Shown here piece after piece: positions 42,749-51,790 of a stretch of DNA of 64,000 bases. How positions within the stretch are numbered: the first letter of the stretch is position 1; each line of letters starts with the position of its first letter. The notes beneath the pieces were generated by a model, which was not told the origin of the DNA, did not search any database, and was given only the letters and a program-made list of their open reading frames with translations. The stretch comes from Pseudarthrobacter siccitolerans (GTDB lineage: Bacteria > Actinomycetota > Actinomycetes > Actinomycetales > Micrococcaceae), in contig NZ_JAUSXB010000001.1 of NCBI RefSeq assembly GCF_030823375.1, forward strand, positions 1,860,001 through 1,924,000, given 5' to 3'. The position numbers and the translations under genes are program-made.

Positions 42749-43638
42749 CGGGTCCTCTTTTGGGATTCCATCCGGATTTCAGCTGCCCTGTAGGTCTCAG
42801 CCAGCAGTTGGGCGAGGAGGGCTTCATTGCCGGGAGCGAGTTCGTACTTTAACAGCTTGGCCGCCTTGGCCGGGTCTGTTTCGCCCATTCCGTAGCTGGG
42901 GCACCAGTTGGCCACGGGGCACGCGCCGCACGCCGGTTTGCGGGAGTGGCACACCCGCCGGCCGTGGAACACCACCCGGTGGGACAGCATGGTCCAGTCC
43001 CTCTTCTCGAAGAGCTCCGCGACGTCGTATTCGATCTGGACCGGGTCCTCGGACTGCGTCCAGCCGAACCGGCGGGCCAGGCGGCCGAAGTGGGTGTCCA
43101 CCGTGATGCCCGGGACGCCAAAGGCGTTGCCCAGCACCACGTTGGCGGTCTTCCGGCCAACCCCCGGCAGCGTGACGAGATCCTCCAGCCGGCCGGGAAC
43201 CACTCCGTTGTACTCATCCACCAGTCGGGTGCACAACGCGACGAGGCTTCGCGTCTTGGCCCGGAAGAAACCCGTAGGCTTGATGATTTCTTCGATCGTG
43301 GCAGGATCCGCTTCGGCCATGGACCGTGGGTCCGGATAGCGTGCGAACAGCAGCGGGGTGATCTGGTTGACGGTGACGTCGGTGGTCTGGGCCGACAGGA
43401 CGGTGGCCACCAGCAGTTCGAATGGATTGCGGAAATCAAGTTCCGCATGGGCGTAGGGATACTTCTCCGCCAGCGCCCTGTTGATCCGGCGCGCCCGCCG
43501 CTTCAGCCCGAGCATGGACTCAGAGGAAACCACGGGCATGCCTGCAGCCTGGCCGGCGGCTGCCGTCACACCGCCGGCGTTGGGCGCCTGCGGGGCAGTA
43601 GCGGCCCGTGGGGCTTTGGCCGCCCGGGGCGGGGCCAT
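42745..43638 (-). CDS. nth: Endonuclease III
   Basis: 297 residues. The helix-hairpin-helix [17 protein letters not shown] contains the catalytic lysine, [11 protein letters not shown] holds the catalytic aspartate, and [17 protein letters not shown] gives the four-cysteine [4Fe-4S] cluster (C-x6-C-x2-C-x5-C). It removes oxidised pyrimidines from DNA and nicks the abasic site. An N-terminal extension of about 40 Ala/Pro-rich residues precedes the fold; ATGs at internal positions 34 and 42 are alternative starts. The gene is three bases after the membrane-protein stop in transcript order. Confidence 0.95.
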   Translation of the reverse strand: MAPPRAAKAPRAATAPQAPNAGGVTAAAGQAAGMPVVSSESMLGLKRRARRINRALAEKYPYAHAELDFRNPFELLVATVLSAQTTDVTVNQITPLLFARYPDPRSMAEADPATIEEIIKPTGFFRAKTRSLVALCTRLVDEYNGVVPGRLEDLVTLPGVGRKTANVVLGNAFGVPGITVDTHFGRLARRFGWTQSEDPVQIEYDVAELFEKRDWTMLSHRVVFHGRRVCHSRKPACGACPVANWCPSYGMGETDPAKAAKLLKYELAPGNEALLAQLLAETYRAAEIRMESQKRTR

Positions 43639-43641
43639 GTG

Positions 43642-44991
43642 CTAGCCGCGCTCGATATTGCTGAGGTCGCGCAGCACGCCCAGCCGCCCGTCGGTGTGCT
43701 GGACGAGGAACTCGTGCCCGCGGTCCTCCAAGGCCAGCACCCAGCCGCCGGGTTCGATAACGAACGCCGGGGCACCGGTGCGGGGATCGAACGCGGTGCG
43801 GTGCTGTGCGACGGCGAACCAGAAGGCTTCGTGGATAGGCTGCTCGTCCGATTCCTCGGGCCGGCTTGCCGGGTCCACGGTTGCCCCGATCGGAACATCG
43901 GCACGGACCTGCGGGTGGACAGCGGTAGCGGCAGGCGGCTCCCAGGAGTCCTGCGCAGCGGAGGCAGCGGAGGCGGCCGTACCGCCGTCGTGATTGCCCG
44001 CGGCAGCCTGCCCTGCACCCGGCCCAGCGCCCACAGCCGGTGAAGCACCGGCACCGGAGGCAGGACCGGTGGCAGCAGCGCTGGCGGAAGGAATGTCCCC
44101 CAGCTGCGTCTCCTCCGCGGCGGGCGCCGAAGCAGGGCGGACGACGTCGGAGGCCTGGGTTGCGGGGCCCTGGCCACCCGCCGAGTTGGCATCGGAGGCT
44201 TCGGGGGCGGTGGAAACGGGTGCGGGCCCCGCGGCCGGTGCACCGGCAGCAGCAGCACTGGTGGTGGGAACTGCTGCCGTGGCGGGCGTGTGGTGCGCAG
44301 CATTGGGCTGGACAGCGGAAGATCCGGCACCGGCACCGCTGAACAGGCCCCCGCCGGCAGCAGGTTTGGCAGCACCGGACTCGGCCTTGGGCTTTTTGGG
44401 AGCGCGAGGTTTGTGTACAGGAACAGCGGCTTCCCGCGCCACCACATGCGCCGGGGCTTCCGCGCGGCCCTGGAAGTCGGGTGAGACGTAGGGAAGGAAG
44501 CGGCCCAGGACGGTCGCGGCGAACAGGACCAGGGCGCCGATCAGGCCCACCAACAGGCTGGGAACATAAGCGCCCGCAACGGAGAGGAAGAAGAAGGCGA
44601 CCGCGAAGGACGCCACCACGGAGGCGAACTGGTCAATGGACAGCGACCCGATCCGGATTTTTGTGCCGGGCGCCAGCCTGCGTGCGGCGAAAAGCGCGCT
44701 CACCACAAGGGGCAGGACAATGCCCAAGCCCAGGAAGAAGAGGTTGTTCAGGTTCCAAAGGTTGTAGCGGCCACCGAATATGGGCAGCAGGGACGCGATG
44801 AACAAAATGAGGGTGGCGCCAAACACGGCCAGGTCCCGGATGGTGAACGGACCCAGCACCGCCTGGTGGGCGCTGGCGCCCTTGCCTTCGGACGTGGCCG
44901 GCTTGCCTGCCCCGGCTGCCGGAGCACTGGTGCTGCCGGAACCCGCCGCGGTGCCAGGGCCTGTCTTCTGGCCGACGATCTGCTGGTTCAT
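43642..44991 (-). CDS. Membrane protein with long Ala/Pro-rich linker and conserved C-terminal module
   Basis: 449 residues from the ATG at 44991, preceded by TAAGGAG. After a polar N-terminus, four hydrophobic segments lie between about residues 50 and 165 (FGATLILFIASLLPIF, FFLGLGIVLPLVVSALF, VVASFAVAFFFLSV, LLVGLIGALVLFAATVLG). Then a roughly 190-residue Ala/Pro/Gly-rich stretch, probably disordered, and a compact C-terminal end (IHEAFWFAVAQHRTAFDPRTG, then GGWVLALEDRGHEFLVQ). The composition suggests a tethered cytoplasmic module. No function can be named. It is upstream of nth by three bases. Confidence 0.75.
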   Translation of the reverse strand: MNQQIVGQKTGPGTAAGSGSTSAPAAGAGKPATSEGKGASAHQAVLGPFTIRDLAVFGATLILFIASLLPIFGGRYNLWNLNNLFFLGLGIVLPLVVSALFAARRLAPGTKIRIGSLSIDQFASVVASFAVAFFFLSVAGAYVPSLLVGLIGALVLFAATVLGRFLPYVSPDFQGRAEAPAHVVAREAAVPVHKPRAPKKPKAESGAAKPAAGGGLFSGAGAGSSAVQPNAAHHTPATAAVPTTSAAAAGAPAAGPAPVSTAPEASDANSAGGQGPATQASDVVRPASAPAAEETQLGDIPSASAAATGPASGAGASPAVGAGPGAGQAAAGNHDGGTAASAASAAQDSWEPPAATAVHPQVRADVPIGATVDPASRPEESDEQPIHEAFWFAVAQHRTAFDPRTGAPAFVIEPGGWVLALEDRGHEFLVQHTDGRLGVLRDLSNIERG

Positions 44992-45388
44992 TCTGTTCTC
45001 CTTAGCGTGGCGGCACCGGGGCCAGGGCGGCCCCGAAACCGTGCCGTCGTACAGCGGTCCCTCCCGTCCCGGGCGCTTACGCGGCCCGGACGGGAGGGTC
45101 CGAAGTGAAGTCACAATTCCATCTCAGCCTAGCCAAGAGCCTGACTGATCACTAGCTGGGCGCGGACAACCGGCTGCCGCAGCATATCCATTCACCGCTT
45201 AATAAATGCCGCTCGCGGGCCTATCTGTGACAGCGCACACATGCACCGCCGGGCAAGCATTAGTCTTGGTTGCGGAACAGCTCTTTGCGGAAATCCGTGA
45301 CCAGCCGGTGCCCGGAGCCGTGCAGGCGGCGGAGCTCGGCCGGCGGCGGATGCCCGCGCAGCAAAGATCGATGAATGATGAGGTTCAC
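44992..45388. promoter_or_regulatory. Divergent acs/membrane-protein control region with CRP/GlxR-like site
   Basis: This 397-bp gap separates two divergent genes. At 45226-45241 is TGTGA-CAGCGC-ACACA, which differs from the CRP/GlxR consensus TGTGA-N6-TCACA at one base and lies about 148 bp before the acs ATG. GlxR/CRP control of acetate genes is known in corynebacteria. The rest shows no recognisable coding sequence. Confidence 0.65.
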
Positions 45389-47407
45389 ATGTCCCAGGAC
45401 ACTTCAAGCTCCACAGCCACCGCTTCCACCGGCTCCGGACAAAGCGGGCAGGCCGGCCAGCAGGGCGATGCCTTCGAAAACCTGCTGCACGAGACCCGGA
45501 CGTTTCCGCCCACTCCCGAGTTCGCCGCTGACGCCGTGGTCAAGGCATCGGAATATGAGGAGGCCGCCGCCGACCGGCCCGCTTTCTGGGCGAAGCAGGC
45601 GCGCGAGCTGCTGACCTGGAGCAAGGACTTCGACCAGGCCCTGGACTGGTCGAACCCGCCCTTTGCCAAATGGTTCGTGGGCGGGGAAGTCAACGCCGCC
45701 TACAACGCCCTGGACCGGCACGTCGAGGCCGGCAACGGGGACCGGGTAGCCATCTACTTCGAGGGCGAGCCCGGCGACACCCGCACCTACACCTACGCCC
45801 AGCTCACCGAAGAGGTGAAGAAGGCTGCGAATGCGTTCGAGTCCCTGGGCGTGGCCAAGGGCGACCGGGTGGCGGTGTACCTGCCCATGATCCCCGAAGC
45901 CGTGATCACGCTCCTTGCGTGCGCCCGGATCGGTGCCGTGCACTCGGTGGTGTTCGGCGGCTTCTCCGCGGACGCGCTCCGGTCCAGGATCGAGGACGCC
46001 GAAGCCAAGCTCGTGGTCACCGCGGACGGCACCTACCGCCGCGGCAAGCCCAGCGCCCTCAAAACGGCCGTGGACGAGGCCCTTGCGAACGACGGCCACA
46101 GCGTGCAAAACGTGGTGGTGGTCAAGCGCAACGGCCAGGACGTGGACTGGCACGAGGGCCGGGACCACTGGTGGGCGGACACCGTGGAGACCGCATCGGC
46201 CGAGCACACCGCCGCGGGGCACGATTCCGAGCACCCGCTGTTCATCCTCTACACCTCCGGCACCACCGGCAAGCCCAAGGGCATCCTGCACACCACCGGC
46301 GGGTACCTCACCCAGAACGCATACACCCACAAGGCAGTGTTCGACCTGCATCCGGAAACGGACGTGTACTGGTGCACGGCCGACGTCGGCTGGGTCACCG
46401 GCCACTCCTACGTCACCTACGCCCCGCTCATCAACGGCGCCACCCAGGTGATGTACGAAGGCACGCCGGATTCCCCACACCAGGGCCGCTGGTGGGAGAT
46501 CGTGGAGAAGTACAAGGTCTCCATCCTCTACACCGCCCCCACCGCGATCAGGACCTTCATGAAGTGGGGCCGGGAGATCCCGGACAAGTACGACCTGACC
46601 TCCCTCCGCGTGCTCGGTTCCGTGGGCGAACCCATCAACCCCGAAGCCTGGATGTGGTACCGGAACGTCATCGGCGGGGACAAAGCCCCCATCGTGGACA
46701 CCTGGTGGCAAACCGAGACCGGCGCCCAAATGATCGCCCCGCTCCCCGGCGTCACCGCCGCCAAGCCGGGCTCCGCCCAGGTCCCCCTGCCCGGCATCGC
46801 CGTGGACGTCGTGGACGAAAACGGCGCCTCAGTCCCCAACGGGCACGGCGGCTTCCTGGTGATCCGCGAGCCATGGCCGGCCATGCTCCGCGGCATTTGG
46901 GGCGACCCGGAACGGTACAAGGACACCTACTGGTCCCGCTTCGAGAACATCTACTTCGCGGGTGACGGCGCGAAGAAGGACGAAGACGGCGACATCTGGC
47001 TCCTCGGCCGTGTGGACGACGTCATGAACGTCTCCGGCCACCGGCTCTCCACCACGGAAATCGAGTCCGCCCTGGTCTCCCACCCCGCCGTGGCCGAGGC
47101 CGCCGTGGTGGGCGCGTCCGATGAAACCACCGGGCAGGCCGTCGTCGCGTTCGTTATCCTCCGTGGGGACGCCGTGGACTCCGGCGATGACATCGTCCAG
47201 GAACTCCGCAACCACGTGGGCAAGGAAATCGGCCCCATCGCCAAGCCGAAGAACATCCTCGTGGTCCCCGAGCTGCCCAAGACCCGCTCCGGCAAGATCA
47301 TGCGGCGCCTGCTCAAGGACGTCGCCGAAGGCCGCGACCCGGGTGACGCCACCACCCTCTCAGACCCCACCATCATGCAGCAGATCGCGCAGTCGCTCAG
47401 AAAGTAA
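45389..47407 (+). CDS. acs: Acetyl-CoA synthetase (AMP-forming)
   Basis: 672 residues from the ATG at 45389, which has GATGAGG six bases upstream; an ATG at 45371 is the alternative, while earlier ATGs are unlikely. The AMP-binding core is [20 protein letters not shown], with [26 protein letters not shown] and the regulatory lysine motif [10 protein letters not shown] near the C-terminus, whose acetylation silences the enzyme. It activates acetate to acetyl-CoA. A CRP/GlxR-like site is upstream and a 12-bp hairpin follows the stop. The AcuC-type deacetylase in this window could reactivate it. Confidence 0.96.
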   Translation: MSQDTSSSTATASTGSGQSGQAGQQGDAFENLLHETRTFPPTPEFAADAVVKASEYEEAAADRPAFWAKQARELLTWSKDFDQALDWSNPPFAKWFVGGEVNAAYNALDRHVEAGNGDRVAIYFEGEPGDTRTYTYAQLTEEVKKAANAFESLGVAKGDRVAVYLPMIPEAVITLLACARIGAVHSVVFGGFSADALRSRIEDAEAKLVVTADGTYRRGKPSALKTAVDEALANDGHSVQNVVVVKRNGQDVDWHEGRDHWWADTVETASAEHTAAGHDSEHPLFILYTSGTTGKPKGILHTTGGYLTQNAYTHKAVFDLHPETDVYWCTADVGWVTGHSYVTYAPLINGATQVMYEGTPDSPHQGRWWEIVEKYKVSILYTAPTAIRTFMKWGREIPDKYDLTSLRVLGSVGEPINPEAWMWYRNVIGGDKAPIVDTWWQTETGAQMIAPLPGVTAAKPGSAQVPLPGIAVDVVDENGASVPNGHGGFLVIREPWPAMLRGIWGDPERYKDTYWSRFENIYFAGDGAKKDEDGDIWLLGRVDDVMNVSGHRLSTTEIESALVSHPAVAEAAVVGASDETTGQAVVAFVILRGDAVDSGDDIVQELRNHVGKEIGPIAKPKNILVVPELPKTRSGKIMRRLLKDVAEGRDPGDATTLSDPTIMQQIAQSLRK

Positions 47408-47422
47408 CAGGACTCCGGATTA

Positions 47423-47461
47423 CGACGGCGGCGCCGCCCACCTTGGACAGCGCCGCCGTCG
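47423..47461 (+). terminator. Hairpin after acs
   Basis: CGACGGCGGCGC at 47423-47434 pairs perfectly with GCGCCGCCGTCG at 47450-47461 across a 15-base loop, 15 bases after the acs stop. No T-tract follows. It likely ends the acs transcript before the DeoR-type gene. Confidence 0.7.
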
Positions 47462-47509
47462 CCGTATGCTGGGAGCAGTCCTGCTCCCTGCCCCGAAGGA
47501 ACCGCCCAG

Positions 47510-48298
47510 ATGCTCGCCGTCGCCCGCCACCAGGCCATTTTGGACGCTCTCCAGCGCGAACGGGTTGTCCGGATCTCGGACTTGGCCCAGCAGCTGGGAG
47601 TGTCCCTGATGACGGTGCGGCGGGATATCGAGGTGCTGGAGGAAGGCGGGCGCCTCGAGCGGATCCACGGCGGCGCCAAGATGCCGGGCGACACCAGCAC
47701 CCACGAGCCCGGATTCGACCTGAAGTCCACACAGCTCACCGCCGAGAAGCGTGCCATAGCGGTCGAGGCGGCCGGCCTGGTGCAGGAGGGCATGGCTGTG
47801 GGGCTCAGCGCCGGAACCACTACATGGGCTCTGGCGAAGGAACTCACCAACGGGCCCAGGATCACCGTGGTCACCAACTCGGTACGAATCGCTGACCTTT
47901 TCCACCACGGCGCCTCCGCCGGCGCCGCCCGCTTCGCTTCCACCGTCATCCTGATTGGCGGCGAGCGCACGCCGTCGGACGCCCTGGTGGGTCCCATCGC
48001 CACAGGTGCGCTGAAGCAGCTGCACCTCGACGTGCTGTTTCTCGGCGTCCATGGAATGGACGCCGACGCGGGATTCACGACGCCCAACCTGCTGGAGGCG
48101 GAAACGGACCGGGCTTTCGTGGCGGCTGCGCGAAAAACCGTGGTCCTGGCGGATCACACCAAGTGGGGCATGCTGGGCATCAGCTCCATCGCCTCGCTGG
48201 AGGAAGTGGACGAAGTCATCAGCGATCCGGGCCTTGGCATCGAAGCGCAGCGCATCCTGCAGGAAAAGGTGGGCCGGCTGAGGCTCGCCGCCCTCTAG
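47510..48298 (+). CDS. DeoR/GlpR-family transcriptional regulator
   Basis: 262 residues. The DeoR helix-turn-helix VRISDLAQQLGVSLMTVRRDIEVLEEGGRLERIHGGA is intact, and the sugar-phosphate isomerase-like effector domain shows GLSAGTTTWALAKEL, LIGGERTP and DHTKWG. Such regulators sense phosphorylated sugars. GAAGGAACC precedes the ATG. No sugar operon is next to it; instead two truncated gene tails follow, so its former neighbours may have been deleted. Its target is therefore unclear. Confidence 0.92.
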   Translation: MLAVARHQAILDALQRERVVRISDLAQQLGVSLMTVRRDIEVLEEGGRLERIHGGAKMPGDTSTHEPGFDLKSTQLTAEKRAIAVEAAGLVQEGMAVGLSAGTTTWALAKELTNGPRITVVTNSVRIADLFHHGASAGAARFASTVILIGGERTPSDALVGPIATGALKQLHLDVLFLGVHGMDADAGFTTPNLLEAETDRAFVAAARKTVVLADHTKWGMLGISSIASLEEVDEVISDPGLGIEAQRILQEKVGRLRLAAL

Positions 48299-48308
48299 TC
48301 GACAAATC

Positions 48309-48450
48309 CTAGGGACAGCCGCAGGATTGCCGGACATGCAGCTTGGTGGGGAAGATCCGGTGCCGGGGCTTCTCGCCGCGGCTGGCTCCCACCAGCGCCT
48401 CCACCGCAGCTTCCGCCATGGCGGCCACGGATCTTCCCGGCCCCGGGTGA
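48309..48450 (-). pseudogene. 3' remnant of a LacI-family regulator gene
   Basis: Translating the minus strand gives about 45 residues ending in KPRHRIFPTKLHVRQSCGCP and a TAG at 48309-48311. The ending SCGCP after a PT-x-L-x-VR string is the typical C-terminus of LacI-family regulators. The rest of the gene is absent; the frame is lost near 48450, where the neighbouring fragment of opposite orientation begins. No start is possible, so this is a remnant. Confidence 0.7.
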
Positions 48451-48604
48451 TGCCGACTACGGCCACACCTTCGCACAGGTCCAGCCGCTGGCCTGGCTGG
48501 AGAATGGTGCTGTTGCCAATGGCCGCTTCCTGGCCGAGGTGAGCCCGCCCATGCCCATTCTCAACCCTGAACACGCGCTGCTGCTGCGCTTCACCGCGCT
48601 CTAG
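48444..48604 (+). pseudogene. 3' remnant of an unidentified gene
   Basis: The plus strand is open for about 53 codons, reading GDADYGHTFAQVQPLAWLEN and ending in NPEHALLLRFTAL with a TAG at 48602-48604. It has no start or ribosome site and begins exactly where the LacI remnant on the other strand loses homology. I read it as the tail of a second, divergently transcribed gene. The family is not recognised; a sugar-related enzyme is a guess from the neighbour. Confidence 0.55.
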
Positions 48605-48615
48605 AAGTCCCCTTG

Positions 48616-48659
48616 CGGTGGTTGAGCCTGTCGAAACCCAACGACAAGCTCAACCACCG
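48616..48659. repeat. Inverted pair of GGTGGTTGAGCC-type repeats
   Basis: CGGTGGTTGAGCCTGTCG at 48616-48633 and its near-complement at 48642-48659 (one mismatch) form a hairpin with an eight-base loop. The same core occurs twice as direct copies at 21514-21559. It follows the truncated gene remnant and precedes aroQ. Confidence 0.8.
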
Positions 48660-48716
48660 GGGGCTGTTTGGGCGTAAGAAATGCGCCCGGGCCCCCGCCG
48701 CACTAGATTTGCATGC

Positions 48717-49175
48717 ATGACTGAAGCCACCACCACAGCCGGCCGCGGCACCATCCTGGTAATCAACGGACCCAACCTTAACCTGCTGGGCACCCGCGAA
48801 CCCGACAAATACGGAACGTCCACCCTGGCTGATGTGGAGGACCTTGCCGCGCGCACTGCAAAGGCACACGGCTTTGGGGCCGAATGCGTGCAGTCAAACC
48901 ACGAGGGCGTGCTGCTGGACGCCATCCACGCCGCCCGGGAATCCGCCGTGGGAATTGTCCTTAACGCCGGCGCCTTCACGCACACGTCCGTGGCACTTCG
49001 CGATGCCCTCGCCGCCGTGCAGCTTCCCGCCGTCGAGGTTCACATCACCAATGTGCACCAGCGCGAGGAATTCCGGCACCACTCATTCTTGTCGCCGGTA
49101 TGCTCCGCGGTGATCGTCGGCGCGGGGGTGTTCGGCTACAAGCTGGCCATCGACTACCTCGCGGAAGTCCTCTAA
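48717..49175 (+). CDS. aroQ: 3-dehydroquinate dehydratase, type II
   Basis: 152 residues, the usual size. [18 protein letters not shown] holds the conserved Asn and the flexible lid with Arg and Tyr, [13 protein letters not shown] the family signature, and [17 protein letters not shown] plus [19 protein letters not shown] the active-site His. It dehydrates 3-dehydroquinate to 3-dehydroshikimate in the shikimate pathway, as a dodecamer. The ATG at 48717 lies in GCATGCATG and has no strong ribosome site; an open frame upstream to 48681 lacks a good start. It converges with marP. Confidence 0.96.
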   Translation: MTEATTTAGRGTILVINGPNLNLLGTREPDKYGTSTLADVEDLAARTAKAHGFGAECVQSNHEGVLLDAIHAARESAVGIVLNAGAFTHTSVALRDALAAVQLPAVEVHITNVHQREEFRHHSFLSPVCSAVIVGAGVFGYKLAIDYLAEVL

Positions 49176-49188
49176 GGCCCGGTTCCGG

Positions 49189-50373
49189 CTACTTCTGGAT
49201 GCACTGCCCCGAGGAGACCTGTGCGCTCAATGAGGCCGCCTGTGAAGCAACCGGGTTCAGGTCGTCCATCGTGATGGCGAAGCCCATCTCGGCGTCGGAC
49301 GTCGCTTTCGCGAAGATCACGCCGGCTACCTGCCCTTCCGTGGTCAAGAGCGGGCCGCCGGAGTTGCCGGGCTGGACATTTCCGGCCAGCCGGTAAATCT
49401 CTTCGGGCGACGGGTTGCTGCCGTAGATGTCCGGCACCAGCACGGTGGTGATGTCTTGGATGGTGGCGGGCCGGGACTGGAAGGGGCCACCGTGCGGATA
49501 GCCTGCGAACGCTGCGGGGCTGCCGTTGGGCAAATCAGGGCTTAGCGGCAGTGGCTGGACGGGGAGGTCCTCCACGGCAAGCACGGCGAGGTCATGTTTG
49601 GTGTCAAAGTAAACAACCCGCCCGGGCATCGCTCCGCCGTCGGGCATTTCCACTACCGGCTCCGACACGCCCGCCACGACATGCGCGTTTGTGACTACAC
49701 GGTCCTCGGAAACGACGAAGCCGGTACCTGTCTGGTTTTGGCCGCACTGGTACGCCGTTCCGGCAATTTTGAGCACGGATCCGGCGGCGCGGTTCAAGGC
49801 GGGGGTGTCAGTGCTCGCGTCCGGCACCGGAACGGCCTGCCCCTGGTCCAGGCCTTCAATCAAGGTGGGAATGCCGTTGCCGATCACTTCCGACCGCAGC
49901 TCGGCCATGGTGGCCTTCACAGGGTCCGGCGTCATGCCGTCGATGAAGCGGATGACCTTCGATTCGGCGAGCTGCTGGGAAACAAACGGCACGCCCAGAG
50001 AGCCGATGCTGAAGGCCAGCATGGACATGACCAGGGCGGAAACCACTAAGTTCACGGCGCCGCCCACGAGGCGATCGACAGCCCGCAGGGGCCTGATCCG
50101 CATAGCCCCGCGGATTTGCCGGCCGATCATGGTTCCGAGGCCGTGGCCAAGAACCACCAGGGCGACGGCGGCGGCCACGATGGCTGTCAGCCTCCATCCG
50201 GAGTCCGCCACGAAGCCGCTCACCAAGGGGACTGCGAAAAAGGCGGCGATGGCTCCGGCAGCAAAGCCGGCAATGCCGCCGACGGTGACGAGGAAGCCGT
50301 TGCGCAGGCCGTAGGCCAAGTAGGACAGCAGCGCCAGGATCAGGACGAGGTCCAGGACAGTCAAGCCGACCAC
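49189..50373 (-). CDS. marP: MarP-family membrane serine protease
   Basis: 394 residues. The N-terminal half is a CvpA-like four-helix membrane domain (about 1-130), followed by a periplasmic trypsin-like domain with catalytic His231 in TNAHVV, Asp261 in KHDLAVL and Ser338 in PGNSGGPL. Cysteines at 210 and near 391 could form the redox-sensitive disulfide known in Mycobacterium MarP, a protease for acid and oxidative resistance through cell-wall hydrolase processing. The layout is complete. It is divergent from the crp-like gene with 184 bp between. Confidence 0.93.
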   Translation of the reverse strand: MVGLTVLDLVLILALLSYLAYGLRNGFLVTVGGIAGFAAGAIAAFFAVPLVSGFVADSGWRLTAIVAAAVALVVLGHGLGTMIGRQIRGAMRIRPLRAVDRLVGGAVNLVVSALVMSMLAFSIGSLGVPFVSQQLAESKVIRFIDGMTPDPVKATMAELRSEVIGNGIPTLIEGLDQGQAVPVPDASTDTPALNRAAGSVLKIAGTAYQCGQNQTGTGFVVSEDRVVTNAHVVAGVSEPVVEMPDGGAMPGRVVYFDTKHDLAVLAVEDLPVQPLPLSPDLPNGSPAAFAGYPHGGPFQSRPATIQDITTVLVPDIYGSNPSPEEIYRLAGNVQPGNSGGPLLTTEGQVAGVIFAKATSDAEMGFAITMDDLNPVASQAASLSAQVSSGQCIQK

Positions 50374-50476
50374 TAAGGCTCCTTATAAGCAGTTACAGGC
50401 TCATTCTAATGGCGCAGGCTGACAATGTTCTGAGGGTTGGCGCCGCCCCTCCTGCCCGTCGTTTGGGCGTTTTGGC

Positions 50477-50492
50477 TGCCAAGTTCGTCACA
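50477..50492. promoter_or_regulatory. CRP-like site upstream of the Crp-type regulator gene
   Basis: TGCCA-AGTTCG-TCACA has a perfect right half and two mismatches in the left half against TGTGA-N6-TCACA. It lies 66 bp before the crp-type ATG, the right place for autoregulation, and 104 bp from the marP start on the other strand. Confidence 0.5.
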
Positions 50493-50557
50493 GAACCTTG
50501 AAAATTCTGAAACAATGGCACAAGCGCCACAGCCGAAACTTTTATTCAGGAGATTTT

Positions 50558-51235
50558 ATGGACATCGAGGTACTGCGCCGAGCACCACTTTTCGCCACGC
50601 TCGACGACGACGCATTCCGTCTGTTGACGGACGAGCTCACCGAGGTGGACCTTTCCCGCGGTGCGTCGGTTTTCCGTGAGGGCGACCAGGGCGACCAGCT
50701 TTACTTCATCGTTTCCGGCAAGGTAAAGCTGGGGCGCACTTCCCCGGACGGCCGTGAATCGCTCCTTGCCATCCTCGGCCCGGGTGAGCTTTTCGGCGAA
50801 ATGGCCCTGTTCGATCCCAGCCCCCGCACCGCCACCGCCACCGCAGTGTCGGAAACCCGCCTGGCCGGGCTTAAGAACGAAAGCCTGAACAACCTGCTCC
50901 GCACCCGGCCCGAGGTTTCCGCGCAGCTTCTGCAGGCTCTTGCCCGCCGGCTCCGCCGCACCAACGACTCCCTCTCGGACCTGGTGTTCTCCGACGTGCC
51001 CGGCCGCGTCGCCAAGGCACTCCTGGACCTGGCAGACCGCTTCGGCCGCCCGGCCACCGACGGCGTGCTCGTAGCCCACGAGCTCACCCAGGAAGAGCTC
51101 GCCCAGCTGGTTGGCGCTTCACGCGAGACCGTCAACAAGGCCCTCGCCGAGTTCGTCCAGCGCGGCTGGCTCCGACTGGAAGCCCGCGCCGTGGTCATCC
51201 TGGACATGCAGCGCCTCCGCCAGCGCTCCCGCTAG
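50558..51235 (+). CDS. Crp/Fnr-family regulator, GlxR-like
   Basis: 225 residues from the ATG at 50558, preceded by TCAGGAG; the upstream ATG at 50498 has no such site. The cyclic-nucleotide domain has GDQGDQLYFIVSGKVKLGR and the phosphate-binding cassette GELFGEMALFDPSPRTATATA; the helix-turn-helix is HELTQEELAQLVGASRETVNKALAEFVQRGWL. This is the actinobacterial Crp/GlxR type that binds cAMP and controls carbon and respiration genes. The conserved neighbour marP is also seen in mycobacteria. A strong terminator follows. Confidence 0.93.
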   Translation: MDIEVLRRAPLFATLDDDAFRLLTDELTEVDLSRGASVFREGDQGDQLYFIVSGKVKLGRTSPDGRESLLAILGPGELFGEMALFDPSPRTATATAVSETRLAGLKNESLNNLLRTRPEVSAQLLQALARRLRRTNDSLSDLVFSDVPGRVAKALLDLADRFGRPATDGVLVAHELTQEELAQLVGASRETVNKALAEFVQRGWLRLEARAVVILDMQRLRQRSR

Positions 51236-51247
51236 CCCTTACAGCAC

Positions 51248-51274
51248 AAAGGCCGCCCCAAGGGGCGGCCTTTT
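51248..51274 (+). terminator. Rho-independent terminator after the Crp-type gene
   Basis: AAAGGCCGCCCC at 51248-51259 pairs with GGGGCGGCCTTTT across an AA loop, ending in a T-run at 51271-51274. It is 12 bases after the stop and the clearest intrinsic terminator in the window. Confidence 0.92.
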
Positions 51275-51428
51275 GCATGCCCCCTTGGTGTTGGGCCCGA
51301 GGCCGACATCCTCCGCGTGCTGCTCCTTCGTCGCTCTGACGCACACTTCCCGATGCCGGACCTCGGGCCTTTTGCTTGACGCCCCATCACATCCTGCAGC
51401 TTCGCAGGCAGCCCCATCAGCATGGAAC

Positions 51429-51538
51429 GTGATAGAGCGTTCGCCCAAAAGCCGCGAAAAGTGATGGAGCGTTGGCCCAAAACCTGCGAAAAGTGATGGA
51501 GCGTTCGCCCAAAAGCCGCGAAAAGTGATGGAGCGTCC
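51429..51538. repeat. 32-bp tandem repeat array
   Basis: The motif GTGATRGAGCGTT starts at 51429, 51461, 51493 and 51525, an exact 32-bp period. Each unit continues with SGCCCAAAA and a CGCGAAAA-like end, with only a few substitutions, and the fourth copy is cut after 14 bases. No part of the unit is variable like a CRISPR spacer. It sits in the 555-bp gap after the Crp gene. Confidence 0.85.
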
Positions 51539-51557
51539 TAGCTGGGTGGCAGACTCT

Positions 51558-51625
51558 CGCGTAGGAGCGCATCGCGACGCATCGGGAGCCGGAGGTCGCC
51601 CAGCGGCCGGAGGCTCCCCTACGCG
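51558..51625. repeat. Nested inverted repeat in the post-crp gap
   Basis: CGCGTAGG at 51558-51565 pairs with CCTACGCG at 51618-51625, and inside it GGGAGCC at 51584-51590 pairs with GGCTCCC at 51612-51618. The stretch could fold as a two-step hairpin. No coding signature is seen. Confidence 0.65.
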
Positions 51626-51673
51626 GTGTGTCTAAGCGACGGCGAAAGGCGGCCGGACAGCGAAGTAAACCAC

Positions 51674-51758
51674 CGGCCCGGCTCCCGTCAGGCCAACCAC
51701 CGGTCGGCCGCCGTCAGCTCAACCACCGGATCGGCTGCCGTCAGCTCAACCAGCGGGT
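51674..51758. repeat. 26-27-bp imperfect tandem repeats
   Basis: Three consecutive units carry GCYNCCGTCAGSYCAACCA separated by CGG(T/A)TCGG-type links, at about 51674, 51700 and 51726. The core AACCACCGG is shared with the GGTGGTTGAGCC repeat family, read on the other strand. The remaining parts of the 51236-51790 gap (for instance 51290-51420) show imperfect inverted repeats around CCCGAGG but no gene. Confidence 0.6.
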
Positions 51759-51790
51759 CGGGAGCGGCGTAAAATTGAGCCTAGAGGTGC

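Noticed and set aside
45404..46729. Minus-strand open frame of 441 codons within acs
   Set aside because: Composition is Gly/Val/His-rich without motifs and it is fully antisense to a clear acetyl-CoA synthetase.
51429..51538. Possible CRISPR array from regularly spaced repeats
   Set aside because: The whole 32-bp unit is repeated with no unique spacer, only 3.4 copies exist and no cas gene is near.
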